A DNA stretch of 64,000 nucleotides from Planctomycetaceae bacterium. Its GTDB lineage: Bacteria; Planctomycetota; UBA1135; GCA-002686595. The stretch is taken from NCBI GenBank assembly GCA_016125265.1, contig WGMC01000030.1, forward strand, positions 62,001-126,000, given 5' to 3'. Below are positions 1 through 7,781 of the stretch, in pieces; within the stretch, counting starts at the first letter, position 1, and the number at the start of each line of letters is the position of its first letter. Under the pieces are notes generated by a model that had not been told where the DNA came from, made no database searches, and worked only from the letters and a program-made list of their open reading frames with translations. The translations under genes and the position numbers were made by a program.

Positions 1-467
1 CCGTAACTCGCCAGCATGTTTCGCTGGGCCGTGCCGTCCACCACAACCGCGACAGCCAACTTGGGAGTCAATGTCTGTGTGCGCCAGCGGTGCGCGCCAT
101 CCCGCTGGGTCTGCGCCACGTGCCGCGCCGGTACGTCCTGGCGCAGCAGGTGTGGCGCGCCGGCCTCCAGCACCTCCGTGCCATTCGCCCCGTCGAACCA
201 GAGTCGCGCCGCGAGCGGATTGGCGAGGTGATGCCCCTGCAGCACGGCGAGCATCTGCGCGAACTCCTCGGCGCTCGGCACTTGTGTGTCGAGCCGCAAC
301 TCCAGTTCCTCGAGTTCCTCGAGAACCAACGCCTGAAGCTCGTGCTCCACCGATGCCTTCAGGAACAGGGCGCCGACACCGGCCACGGCCGCCGCCAATG
401 CACCGGCGATCAGCGCATACCCAAGCGTCAGCCTGCGCTGCAGCGACCAGCGTTTGTCAGGGTTCAC
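1..467 (-). CDS. Sensor histidine kinase, N-terminal part (cut by window edge)
   Basis: Only the first ~155 residues are inside the window. The protein starts at a GTG whose first bases overlap the stop of the response regulator upstream (GTGA, 4 bp), so the two are translationally coupled. It opens NPDKRWSLQRRLTLGYALIA and has one clear hydrophobic segment at about residues 14-33 (ALIAGALAAAVAGVGALF). An acidic helical stretch (LVLEELEELELRLD) and a probable periplasmic sensing region follow. No HAMP, dimerisation or ATPase domain is visible because the gene runs off the left edge. The kinase call rests on the coupling to an OmpR-type regulator and on the membrane-sensor architecture, so it is an inference. 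Confidence 0.75.
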   Translation of the reverse strand, partial: MNPDKRWSLQRRLTLGYALIAGALAAAVAGVGALFLKASVEHELQALVLEELEELELRLDTQVPSAEEFAQMLAVLQGHHLANPLAARLWFDGANGTEVLEAGAPHLLRQDVPARHVAQTQRDGAHRWRTQTLTPKLAVAVVVDGTAQRNMLASY

Positions 468-1174
468 GCGACGGAACCCCCGAGCTTGGAACGGTAGCCG
501 CGGCCGACCACGGTTTCGATGGGAGCGAACGACCGGTTGACAAATCGCCGCCGCAGGCGCGCCACCGTCGCATCGACCAGGTTGGTGCCCGGGTCGAACT
601 CGATGCCCCACACCTGGCGCAGCAGTGTTTCCCGCGAGAGCACCGCGCCGTCCGCCTCGACCAGTGTCCGCAGGAGGTCGAACTCGCGCGGGCTGAGTTC
701 GAGGCGCAGGCCGTCCGCGTGCGCGGTGCGGCTTTCGAGGTCGAGACGCAGCGGCCCCAACTCGATGTGTGTGGGCTTGCTCCGCCGCCGCAGCACTGCG
801 TCGAGGCGCGCCAGCAGCTCGTCGAGTGCAAACGGTTTGACGATGTAGTCGTCGGCACCGAGGCGCAAGCCGCGCACCCGATCCTCAACCGAGCGCCGCG
901 CGCTGACGAACAGTACCGGCAGTTCGCCGCCGCGCGCCCGCATGAGCTCGAGCAACTCGAACCCCGAGCGCCCCGGCAACATCACGTCGAGCAACATCGC
1001 GTCCACCCGCGGCGCCGCGGGACTCTCCAGCAGGGCGAGGGCACCGTCCGTGTCCGCGACGGCTTCCGCGTCGATGCCATGCTCGCCGAGGCCGCGCACC
1101 AACAGGGATCGCAGCTTCGGATCGTCGTCCACGATCAGGACGCGCACGGCTCGCGAGGGAGTCGGTTCCGCCAT
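464..1174 (-). CDS. OmpR/PhoB-family response regulator
   Basis: 236 aa, normal length for the family. The N-terminal receiver domain (about residues 9-125) has the acidic pocket (IVDDD), the phospho-acceptor Asp in LLDVMLPGRSGFE, the conserved Ser in FVSARRS and the Lys in DDYIVKPF. A winged-helix Trans_reg_C DNA-binding domain follows (about 137-232), including LSPREFDLLRTL and VVGRGYRSK. It is the first gene of an operon with the membrane kinase downstream, which is presumably its partner. The ATG lies 8 nt after a TATGCT hexamer, so the mRNA may be leaderless. Target genes are unknown. The divergent secreted-protein gene starting at 1313 is an obvious candidate, by position only. Confidence 0.95.
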   Translation of the reverse strand: MAEPTPSRAVRVLIVDDDPKLRSLLVRGLGEHGIDAEAVADTDGALALLESPAAPRVDAMLLDVMLPGRSGFELLELMRARGGELPVLFVSARRSVEDRVRGLRLGADDYIVKPFALDELLARLDAVLRRRSKPTHIELGPLRLDLESRTAHADGLRLELSPREFDLLRTLVEADGAVLSRETLLRQVWGIEFDPGTNLVDATVARLRRRFVNRSFAPIETVVGRGYRSKLGGSVA

Positions 1175-1182
1175 CGACCTCC

Positions 1183-1188
1183 AGCATA
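1183..1188 (-). promoter_or_regulatory. -10-like hexamer TATGCT, 8 nt before the response-regulator ATG
   Basis: Read on the minus strand, TATGCT ends 8 nt upstream of the ATG at 1174. This matches the TAnnnT-N6-8-start pattern seen at other unit-leading genes here. The intervening bases do contain GGAGG-like sequence, so this case is less clean than the others. Confidence 0.5.
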
Positions 1189-1300
1189 CGCAAACGGAGG
1201 GCGCCGACGTTGCGCTGCGGCGCCCGGCGACCGCGATCGCTCCGCGCCCCCCAACCGGTGCCCGTACCGCGCCCCGTACCGGTCCCGTCCCCCCAAAGGG

Positions 1301-1306
1301 TAGTCT
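1301..1306 (+). promoter_or_regulatory. -10-like hexamer TAGTCT, 6 nt before ATG (leaderless type)
   Basis: TAGTCT is followed by six C-rich bases and then the ATG at 1313, with no Shine-Dalgarno sequence. Two copies of CCCGTACC, 13 bp apart (from 1261 and 1274), lie upstream between the divergent genes and could be operator half-sites, although this is weak evidence. Confidence 0.5.
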
Positions 1307-1312
1307 CGCCCC

Positions 1313-2851
1313 ATGCGTTGGCCGGTCGGAGTTGCTCTGGTGTTGCTCCTGGCGCTCGGACTGGCGCTCGTCGCATCCCTAGCGAGCCGAACCGCTGCGA
1401 TCGACGGGCCCGGCGCGGGTCCGGCGGTGCGCCCGCCGGTGGAAGAGCCGTACGCAGCGGTGGCAGGCGAAGGTGCGCCGGCCGCTGTTCCCGGCCAGAC
1501 TCCCGACGTTGCCCCAGGGCCCGGCGGGGTGGAAACGGGCGCGCGCAGCGCGGTCGAACCGGAGTTCGAACCCGCGTCCATCGTGGTCCATCTTCGTTTG
1601 TTGCTCCCCGACGGAACGCCGGCCGAGGGTGCAGAAGTCGGGGCCGAAGTGGAGGGCAGCGACGTGCCCCCAAGCGGCGTGGCAGGGGCGGCGCCCAGGA
1701 AGAAGCGAGCAAGCGCGAGTCGAAAGGAGGCACCGCGACGCGCTCTGGTCGCGACGGATGCCGACGGCCGGTGCACCCTGCGGTTGGCGTCCGGGCGGTG
1801 GATTCGCGTCGCCGCCCGCCATGCGGAGGGCACGCTGGCCAAGCAGTGGCCAATCGAGCCCGGCGAACACGAGGTGGAGTTGACGCTCGCGCCCGCGGTG
1901 CGACTGGTCGGCTTCGTCCGGAGCCTCGTCACCGGCGAGCCGATCCAGGGGGCGAGTGTGTTTCAGGACTTCGCGAAGTCCCCGCTGCTTCCACCCGCGA
2001 CCACGGACGCGGTGGGTCGGTTCGCGGTCGAGGTTTCCGCCGGGCTACGGGCGATCCAAGCGCGCGCCGAGGGCTACGGCGCGGACCATCGCCAGCTCGA
2101 GATCGAAGGCGATGGCACCTGGAGGGTGTTGTCGGTCACAGGATCCGGCCCCGACTTCGATCCGGCAGAGCGCGGGCTGGTGTTCGAGTTGCCCCAGCAG
2201 AAACAGATCGGCGGGCGGGTCCTCTGGCCCAACGGGGCACCGGCGGTCGGTGTACGTGTGCGCGCAACGGGCTATCTGGTCGCCGCGCCCGGTGTTCACG
2301 TCCACGAAGAGGAGGAAGTGCCGACGGATGCGGAGGGTCGTTTTGCCCTCGCGAGATTGCGCTGCGACCTCACCCACACCCTGTGGGCCTGGGACGGCAC
2401 CCATGGTGCGGTGTCCCGCCTGGTGCCGGCCGGTGCATGCGAGCACGACGTCGGCGACCTGTGGCTCGAGGGGCCGACCGAGTTGCGGGGCGTCGCCCTG
2501 GAGCTGATGCCGAGCGGCGAGCGTTTGCCTCTGCGCGGACGAAGTGTGTTGCTCGCCTCGCGTCCACCGGCGGGTGTGTCGATCTCCCTGCAGACCACAC
2601 GGTCGAAGCTGCCCGAGTTCGTCGCGAAGGCGGCCGAGCGCGGTTTTCCGCGGGACGCCTTCGAGGGGGATCTCAACCTGGACTTCGAGTTCGTGGCCCC
2701 GGTGGCGGACGACGGGAGTTTCGTCTTCCGCGGCTACGCACCGGGATCTCTGCGTCTGCGCGCGGAGAACAGCTACTCGAAGCGCGACTTGATCGCGCCC
2801 GTCGGGCTCCACGTCTTGGACAGGCCATTCGTCGTGAAGCGGGAGTGGTGA
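1313..2851 (+). CDS. Membrane-anchored carboxypeptidase-regulatory-like (Ig-fold) protein
   Basis: 512 aa. An uncleaved-looking signal anchor at residues 2-25 (GVALVLLLALGLALVASLA) is followed by a Pro/Ala/Gly-rich linker to about residue 80. The rest is a string of beta-rich modules with the CarboxypepD_reg signature: hydrophobic strands plus turns such as TDADGRCTLRL, TDAVGRFAVEV and TDAEGRFALARL. Such modules usually sit outside the membrane and serve adhesion or assembly; no catalytic residues are visible. It stands alone, divergent from the response regulator. A second gene of the same design lies at 56123-57852. The specific role is unknown. Confidence 0.8.
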   Translation: MRWPVGVALVLLLALGLALVASLASRTAAIDGPGAGPAVRPPVEEPYAAVAGEGAPAAVPGQTPDVAPGPGGVETGARSAVEPEFEPASIVVHLRLLLPDGTPAEGAEVGAEVEGSDVPPSGVAGAAPRKKRASASRKEAPRRALVATDADGRCTLRLASGRWIRVAARHAEGTLAKQWPIEPGEHEVELTLAPAVRLVGFVRSLVTGEPIQGASVFQDFAKSPLLPPATTDAVGRFAVEVSAGLRAIQARAEGYGADHRQLEIEGDGTWRVLSVTGSGPDFDPAERGLVFELPQQKQIGGRVLWPNGAPAVGVRVRATGYLVAAPGVHVHEEEEVPTDAEGRFALARLRCDLTHTLWAWDGTHGAVSRLVPAGACEHDVGDLWLEGPTELRGVALELMPSGERLPLRGRSVLLASRPPAGVSISLQTTRSKLPEFVAKAAERGFPRDAFEGDLNLDFEFVAPVADDGSFVFRGYAPGSLRLRAENSYSKRDLIAPVGLHVLDRPFVVKREW

Positions 2852-2903
2852 TCCGGGAGTGTCGATCTCAACGCCTCCCCGCACTTTCCGTCCCGCCGCC
2901 CGC

Positions 2904-2909
2904 TAAACT
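2904..2909 (+). promoter_or_regulatory. -10-like hexamer TAAACT, 7 nt before ATG
   Basis: TAAACT is followed by seven bases and the ATG at 2917. There is no ribosome binding site, consistent with leaderless transcription. Confidence 0.55.
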
Positions 2910-2916
2910 GGGGTGC

Positions 2917-3411
2917 ATGTCCGAGCCCAATCCTGCCCGCGCGCGCGCGATCTCCGGTCTGATGCGACCGGGCATCCAATGGCACCGCTTTGCGTGGGCC
3001 GGGGCGCAACTGGGCGGCACACTTTGGATCGCGTTGGTCGCTGTCGCGCTCGCCATGAACACACCCGCATGGGCGGCGGTACCCGCACTCGTCTTCGTGG
3101 TGGCCAATCTGGCCGGTTGGCGCATCTGGCGGCTGCGAGGCCGGTTGAGCGCTCGCAACGGGTTCTACTTGTTGATGGCCGTCGAGTTCGTGGCGGCGGC
3201 TGTCACGTTCGTTGCGCTCGACGAGTTGGGAGTCCTCGAGGCGGCGAAGCTGGAAGGCGGCGAACCGGCGGTCGGTCGGGGCCTTTACCTCTACCTGCTC
3301 GTCTTCCCGTTGGTCGCCGTTTGGATCTGGTGGATCGACCGCATGCTCGCCCGGAACTACGCCGCGTTCGTTGCGGGCAAGCAGCGCTCTGGCAAGGACA
3401 GCGGTTCGTAG
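2917..3411 (+). CDS. Small integral membrane protein, four predicted helices
   Basis: 164 aa. A short cytoplasmic-looking N-terminus rich in Ala/Arg precedes four hydrophobic segments at about residues 27-45 (LGGTLWIALVAVALAM), 48-65, 84-102 and 128-147 (YLYLLVFPLVAVWIWW). The last 55 bp overlap the tail of the convergent gene at 3357-3959. I do not recognise a family. The ATG was chosen because it follows the TAAACT hexamer and opens directly into the membrane protein. Confidence 0.75.
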   Translation: MSEPNPARARAISGLMRPGIQWHRFAWAGAQLGGTLWIALVAVALAMNTPAWAAVPALVFVVANLAGWRIWRLRGRLSARNGFYLLMAVEFVAAAVTFVALDELGVLEAAKLEGGEPAVGRGLYLYLLVFPLVAVWIWWIDRMLARNYAAFVAGKQRSGKDSGS

Positions 3412-3959
3412 TGGCCCGCGGCGTTGCGCCGCAGGGAACCGAGGAGTCCGGGCAGTTGGAACGCGGCGTAGATCGCCGCGGCCAGCAACACGAGTTGCAC
3501 GGGGACACGCACGAAGCGCGACGCGATCAAACCCAACACCAGCAGGATTCCGATGCGGCGCGCGAAGCCCACCATCGGCGATGCGCCGGCGGTGCCCGTG
3601 ACGAACTCGGCCCGCGTGCCTGCCAACATCAGGCGGGTGTGCAGTGCCTCGAGGAAACGTCGGTACTCGAGCGGGCGCGATTCGGCGTGATTCGCAGAGA
3701 GGTGGCTGCGCGAACCGAAGGTGACGAAGTGCTGTTCCGGGTGGCCGGGTTTGGCGAAGTCGATCGAGCAGAGGTATTGGTCGAAGCCGCCGCGCTCGCG
3801 TTTCCACCAGAGGCGCACACGCACCACGTCGGAGAGGGAGAGGGTGCGCGGCGGGCGCTCCCCCTGGCGCACGACCAACTTGTCGCCCTCGAAGGAAAGG
3901 GAGATGGGAGCGTCGAACGCGCCGCCGCGGAAGTGGTACTCGGGAACCGGGGGGGTCAT
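3357..3959 (-). CDS. Hypothetical protein with C-terminal transmembrane helices
   Basis: 200 aa from an ATG (MTPPVPEYHFRGGAFDAP). The N-terminal ~130 residues are a soluble beta-rich domain with many Arg and Trp residues (VVRVRLWWKRERGG, CSIDFAKPGHPEQHFV). Two hydrophobic segments follow (GILLVLGLIAS and VQLVLLAAAIYAAFQLPGLL). The reading frame stays open upstream of this ATG, but the folC start region lies there on the other strand and the upstream translation has low-complexity Pro/Arg composition, so a longer protein is unlikely. Its 3' end overlaps the convergent membrane-protein gene by 55 bp. Function unknown. Confidence 0.7.
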   Translation of the reverse strand: MTPPVPEYHFRGGAFDAPISLSFEGDKLVVRQGERPPRTLSLSDVVRVRLWWKRERGGFDQYLCSIDFAKPGHPEQHFVTFGSRSHLSANHAESRPLEYRRFLEALHTRLMLAGTRAEFVTGTAGASPMVGFARRIGILLVLGLIASRFVRVPVQLVLLAAAIYAAFQLPGLLGSLRRNAAGHYEPLSLPERCLPATNAA

Positions 3960-4085
3960 TGCGCCCCAGGATGGCGCCGCGCGGGCCCGCTGACCAGCGC
4001 GCGGATCGTTGCGCCGATCGACGGCGGGCGGTGGCGCCGGTCCACCCCCTTGTGAAGCAGAGGTCCGACGGGGGACCATGGTTCC

Positions 4086-5459
4086 GTGGGAACGCTTTAC
4101 GACGGCGGGTCGGCCAGGCTCGCGGCGGTGCTGGCGCGGCTCGAGGTGTTGATCGACTGGGAGCGCCGCGACCGCTCGGCCCTGGCCCTTCAGTCGATGC
4201 GCGTGGACACGGGGCCCGCCCGGGCGCTGTGCGCGCTGGTCCGCGCGTGGCCCCTCGACGGTTCCGCGCGGCGTCCGGCCCTTGTGTACGTGACGGGCAG
4301 CAAGGGCAAGGGCTCGGTCGCTGCCCTCGTCGATGCGTCGCTCGCCTCGGCTGGCTGGCGCGTGGGGCGGTACGGTTCTCCGCACGTGGAGCGGCTGACC
4401 GAGCGGTTCGTGCTCGAGGGCCAGGAGGTCGCCGACGGGGAGCTGGCCCAGGTGCTGGAGGAGGTGATGGACGCGCGCGACGGGGCCCTCGGCGCCGGCT
4501 CCGAGATTGCGGCCTCCACCTGGTTCGATGTGCTGACGGCTGCGGCGTTCTTGCTGTTCGCGAGGGCCGGCCTCGACGCCTGGGTCGTCGAGTGCGGCCT
4601 GGGCGGGCGCCTCGACTCCACCAACGTGCTGGACGGGGACGTCGCCGTCGTGACCGGCATCGAGCTCGAACACACGGCGATCCTCGGCTCCACGAGGGCG
4701 GAGATCGCCGCCGAGAAGGCCGGCATCCTGAAACGCGGTGCGCGGGCTGTGGTGGGGTTGGTGCCCCCGGACCAGGCGGGGGCCCGCCCCGAGCTGGGTC
4801 CGGGCGAACCGGACCCGGCGAGTCAGGTAATCGCCCGGGTGGCGGGCGCCCTCGGTGTGCCGGTGGTCTGGCGACCTCGCCGCGACGGTCAGGGTTTTGA
4901 CCAGCACAACCGGGCGATGGCGGGGGCCGTGCTCGACGCCCTCGGCGAAGGGGGGCAACGGGGTCGGGACGGCGCGCCGCTCGGCGCCCACCTGGTGCAC
5001 GGCCTGCCGCCCGGGGCGGCGCGCCTCGCCGGCCGCTGGGAGCGGCTGGAGGTGGGCGGCGTGCCCGTGGTCCTGGACGGCGCCCACGTGGCGACCAGCC
5101 TGCGCGCGCTCCTCGACCAGTTGGCGGCGGATCCGGCCCTTCCCGGCCTGCCCGTGGTCGTGCTTGGGATGGGCAAGGACAAGGATGCGGAGGCGCTGCT
5201 CAAGTGCCTGGTCGGCCGGGCCGATAGCGTCCTGTGCTCTTCCGCGGGGGTCGGGCCCTACCTGGCCCCCGAGGTCCTGGCCACAAAGGCCCAGGTCCTC
5301 GGATTAAGGACCCAAACCGTCCCTGACCCGCGGCGAGCCGTCCAAATGGCACTTGGCGCCGCTTCTGGCCGTTGGGTGCTTGTCACCGGTTCCCTGCACC
5401 TGGTCGGCGCCGTGCGACCGGCGCTCCTCCAGGTTGCGCATCCCGGATCCCCATGTTGA
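4086..5459 (+). CDS. folC: Dihydrofolate/folylpolyglutamate synthase
   Basis: 457 aa, typical family length. This Mur-ligase-type enzyme joins glutamate to dihydropteroate and/or extends the glutamate tail of folates, with ATP. The P-loop is VTGSKGKGSVAAL near residues 69-81. The family signature WVVECGLGGRLDSTN, the ELEHTAILG loop, EKAGILKRG and the C-terminal domain motif VVLDGAHV are all present. The start is a GTG. An ATG at 4078 is in another frame, and no strong ribosome binding site is visible. The stop overlaps the next ATG (ATGTTGA), so folC and the gene at 5453 are probably co-translated. Confidence 0.95.
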   Translation: MGTLYDGGSARLAAVLARLEVLIDWERRDRSALALQSMRVDTGPARALCALVRAWPLDGSARRPALVYVTGSKGKGSVAALVDASLASAGWRVGRYGSPHVERLTERFVLEGQEVADGELAQVLEEVMDARDGALGAGSEIAASTWFDVLTAAAFLLFARAGLDAWVVECGLGGRLDSTNVLDGDVAVVTGIELEHTAILGSTRAEIAAEKAGILKRGARAVVGLVPPDQAGARPELGPGEPDPASQVIARVAGALGVPVVWRPRRDGQGFDQHNRAMAGAVLDALGEGGQRGRDGAPLGAHLVHGLPPGAARLAGRWERLEVGGVPVVLDGAHVATSLRALLDQLAADPALPGLPVVVLGMGKDKDAEALLKCLVGRADSVLCSSAGVGPYLAPEVLATKAQVLGLRTQTVPDPRRAVQMALGAASGRWVLVTGSLHLVGAVRPALLQVAHPGSPC

Positions 5460-5962
5460 CGATCGTCTCCGACCTCCTCTTGACCGACGCCTTCTTGATC
5501 AAGGGCCAGATCGAGAACAAGTACGCCCGCATCAGCCAGATGCTGGACGAGTACCGTCGGTACTTCATCAAGGTCCGCGATGCGACGCTGATCGACCTGG
5601 GCAGCCGGGATCGCATCCAGACGCCGCTGGTGCACGTCAACCTGGACGAGATCCTGCTCGCCCACGAGTTCCTGGACTCGACCACGGACGTGAACTTGGC
5701 GCGCTTGGCGCGCGAGAAGTCCGCCAACTACAACCGCGTGCGGGTGTTCTACACGGGCAACCTGAACGTGGAGATCGCCGGCGAGGTGCGCCCCGGCAGC
5801 TACGAGGCCGACGACCGCTCCACACGCCGATTCTTCGTCATGACCCGCCCGGAAGTGCGCGGCATGAACCTGGAGGGCGACCGCGACTTGGAGCTCTTGA
5901 CGAAGCTCGACTACGTGGTGCTCAACAAGACGCGCCTCTCGTACATCTACGACTTCTCCTGA
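5453..5962 (+). CDS. Conserved hypothetical protein co-translated with folC
   Basis: 169 aa, soluble, with no signal peptide or membrane segment. The N-terminal half looks helical (LIKGQIENKYARISQMLDEY) and the C-terminal half beta-rich (VRVFYTGNLNVEIAGEV, RRFFVMTRPEVRG). The ATG overlaps the folC stop by 7 nt. I do not recognise the family. The clean codon use, the even composition and the tight coupling show it is a real gene. Its 3' end overlaps the convergent antitoxin-like gene by 16 bp. Confidence 0.8.
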   Translation: MLTIVSDLLLTDAFLIKGQIENKYARISQMLDEYRRYFIKVRDATLIDLGSRDRIQTPLVHVNLDEILLAHEFLDSTTDVNLARLAREKSANYNRVRVFYTGNLNVEIAGEVRPGSYEADDRSTRRFFVMTRPEVRGMNLEGDRDLELLTKLDYVVLNKTRLSYIYDFS

Positions 5963-6258
5963 GCCCCGGCCGGCCCGGCCACTCCGCCCGGCCGCCGGTT
6001 CGCGAGGCGCCGGCGGAGGCTCTCCCGCAGGGCCTCCCAGTCCGCGGCGGTCATGTCGCGGGTGCCAGCCCCGAGCTCCGCGAAGAGCCGCCGCTCCAGG
6101 GCCTCCTGCTCCCGCCGCTCCCGGTCCGCCTGCAAGAGGCGCCGGATGTACTCGCTGGGCGTCGCGCACCCGGTCGCCCGGGCCTGGGCCTGCACGTAGG
6201 CCTTCTGGCTGCCCGGCAGCGACACGGTCATGCTCGTGAGGGGGTCCTCGCCGTCCAC
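5947..6258 (-). CDS. ParD-like ribbon-helix-helix antitoxin, no toxin partner
   Basis: 103 aa. The beta strand MTVSLPGSQKAYVQ and helices CATPSEYIRRLLQADRERRE match the ParD/CC2985 family, in which the strand pair inserts in the DNA major groove and the C-terminal tail covers the ParE toxin. The charged C-terminal region (ALERRLFAELGAG to ANRRPGG) would be the toxin-binding part. No ParE-like gene follows: downstream on the minus strand is only the antisense side of the convergent gene. The GTG start at 6258 is chosen because a TAGGAT hexamer ends 6 nt upstream; MTVSLPG at residue 10 is the alternative. Confidence 0.8.
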   Translation of the reverse strand: MDGEDPLTSMTVSLPGSQKAYVQAQARATGCATPSEYIRRLLQADRERREQEALERRLFAELGAGTRDMTAADWEALRESLRRRLANRRPGGVAGPAGAQEKS

Positions 6259-6264
6259 ACGGTC

Positions 6265-6270
6265 ATCCTA
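6265..6270 (-). promoter_or_regulatory. -10-like hexamer TAGGAT, 6 nt before GTG
   Basis: On the minus strand TAGGAT is followed by GACCGT and then the GTG at 6258. No ribosome binding site lies between them. It fits the leaderless pattern and fixes the antitoxin start. Confidence 0.55.
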
Positions 6271-6359
6271 TCACTTCTGTTAGATCCTGGGAGATTCCAA
6301 CAGGAGCGAAGTCATAGGGCCCCAGAATGGGTCCCGGGGGCGGATCGCGGGGCCGCGGC

Positions 6360-7781
6360 CTACGGCCGGCGCAGGGGCTGCGCCTGGGCGATGAGCAGGC
6401 GCTCGAGGGAGCGGCGCAGATCGTCCAACGAGAGCGGCTTCGTCAGGAAGTCGTCCATGCCCGCGGCGAGGCACGCGTCGCGGTCTTCGGCCATGGCGCT
6501 GGCCGTCAGCGCGATCAGGGGTTCGCGGTGGCCGCGCGAGCGCAGGGCGCGGGCCACTTCGCAGCCGTCGAGGCCGGGCATCTGGCGGTCGAGCAACACG
6601 GCGTCGAACGCGCCGGGTTTGCAGACCTCCAGCGCGGCGGCGCCGTGGGCGACGGCCTGGCTCTCGCAGCCGAGGCGCGTCAGGAAGAGCTGGGCGACAC
6701 GCAGGTTGACGGGGTTGTCGTCGACGACCAACACCACGGGGGAACGGCCGTCGATCGTCAGTTTTCCAATCGCCCGTGCGGGCACGATGGCGCGCGGCGG
6801 GGCGGTGCCCTCGCCCGCGGCGGGGAGCTCGAGAGGCACCTGCAACTCGAAGCGGCTGCCGACGCCGAATGTCGACTGCACATGGATCTCGCCGCCGAGA
6901 TGGCGCGCGATCTGGCGCGAGATCGAAAGACCCAGTCCGGTGCCACCGTGTTGCCGCGTGTGCGAGGAGTCCACCTGGAAGAAGGGCTCGAACAGGTGCC
7001 CGAGGGCCGCCTCCGGAATGCCGGCGCCCTGGTCCTCCACGGCCACGCGCAACCAGGTGCGTTCGTCGCGGATCTCCGAACGGAGCTCCACTCGCACGTT
7101 CCCCGCGTCGGTGAACTTGATCGCGTTGCCAACCAAGTTGGACAGCACTTGACGCAGGCGGACGGGTTCCCCGACGGCGGCCGTGGGGACACCTTCGGCG
7201 ACGAACAGATCGAGGTGCAGCTCCTTGGCCTGCGCGTTGGCGCGGAACAGATCGATCGTGCGCCGCACCGTATCGACGGGATCGAAGGCTGTGTGCTCCA
7301 ACTCCAGACCGCGCGATTCGATGCGCGCGAGGTCGAGGATGTCGTTGAGCAGGCGCAAGAGCACGTTGGCCGAGTCGCGGATGGTGGCGACGCACTCGGT
7401 TGCGTGGGCGGGGAGGTCCTCGGCCGCGAGCAGCTCGGCCATGCCGAGCACGCCGTTCAGGGGCGTGCGCAACTCGTGACTGACGACGGCTAGGAACTGG
7501 CTCTTCACCTCGTTGGCGTCGGCTGCGGCGACGAGGGCTGCTTGCAACTCGCGGTTCGACGCCTCGAGGGATTGGCGGGCCTGATTCAACTCCAGCGTGC
7601 GTTCGGCGACACGCTGCTCCAGGATCATGGCGGTCTGGAACACCGCAAAGGCGTCGCCGCCCGCGTCCAAACCGCGTTCCACGCGTGCGATCAGCGTGCG
7701 GTTGATCTTCTCGAGGCGCCGGATGCGGTCCTCGAGGGCCTCGACATCCTTCCGTGTGGGGTGATCCGGATCAGGCTCCAT
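6360..7781 (-). CDS. Soluble hybrid histidine kinase with C-terminal receiver
   Basis: 473 aa. An N-terminal coiled coil (about residues 10-95, with DVEALEDRIRRLEKINRTLI and ILEQRVAERTLELNQARQSL) leads into the HisKA box VVSHELRTPLNG. The HATPase domain follows: N box LVGNAIKFTD, G1 DQGAGIPE, G2 GGTGLGLSIS. The C-terminal receiver domain has VLVVDDNPVN, the phospho-acceptor Asp in LLDRQMPG and Lys in FLTKPLS. There is no membrane segment, so it probably senses an intracellular cue. The ATG lies 11 nt inside the end of the FIST gene, so the two are co-translated, and FIST is the likely input partner. No separate DNA-binding output protein is encoded nearby. Confidence 0.93.
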   Translation of the reverse strand: MEPDPDHPTRKDVEALEDRIRRLEKINRTLIARVERGLDAGGDAFAVFQTAMILEQRVAERTLELNQARQSLEASNRELQAALVAAADANEVKSQFLAVVSHELRTPLNGVLGMAELLAAEDLPAHATECVATIRDSANVLLRLLNDILDLARIESRGLELEHTAFDPVDTVRRTIDLFRANAQAKELHLDLFVAEGVPTAAVGEPVRLRQVLSNLVGNAIKFTDAGNVRVELRSEIRDERTWLRVAVEDQGAGIPEAALGHLFEPFFQVDSSHTRQHGGTGLGLSISRQIARHLGGEIHVQSTFGVGSRFELQVPLELPAAGEGTAPPRAIVPARAIGKLTIDGRSPVVLVVDDNPVNLRVAQLFLTRLGCESQAVAHGAAALEVCKPGAFDAVLLDRQMPGLDGCEVARALRSRGHREPLIALTASAMAEDRDACLAAGMDDFLTKPLSLDDLRRSLERLLIAQAQPLRRP

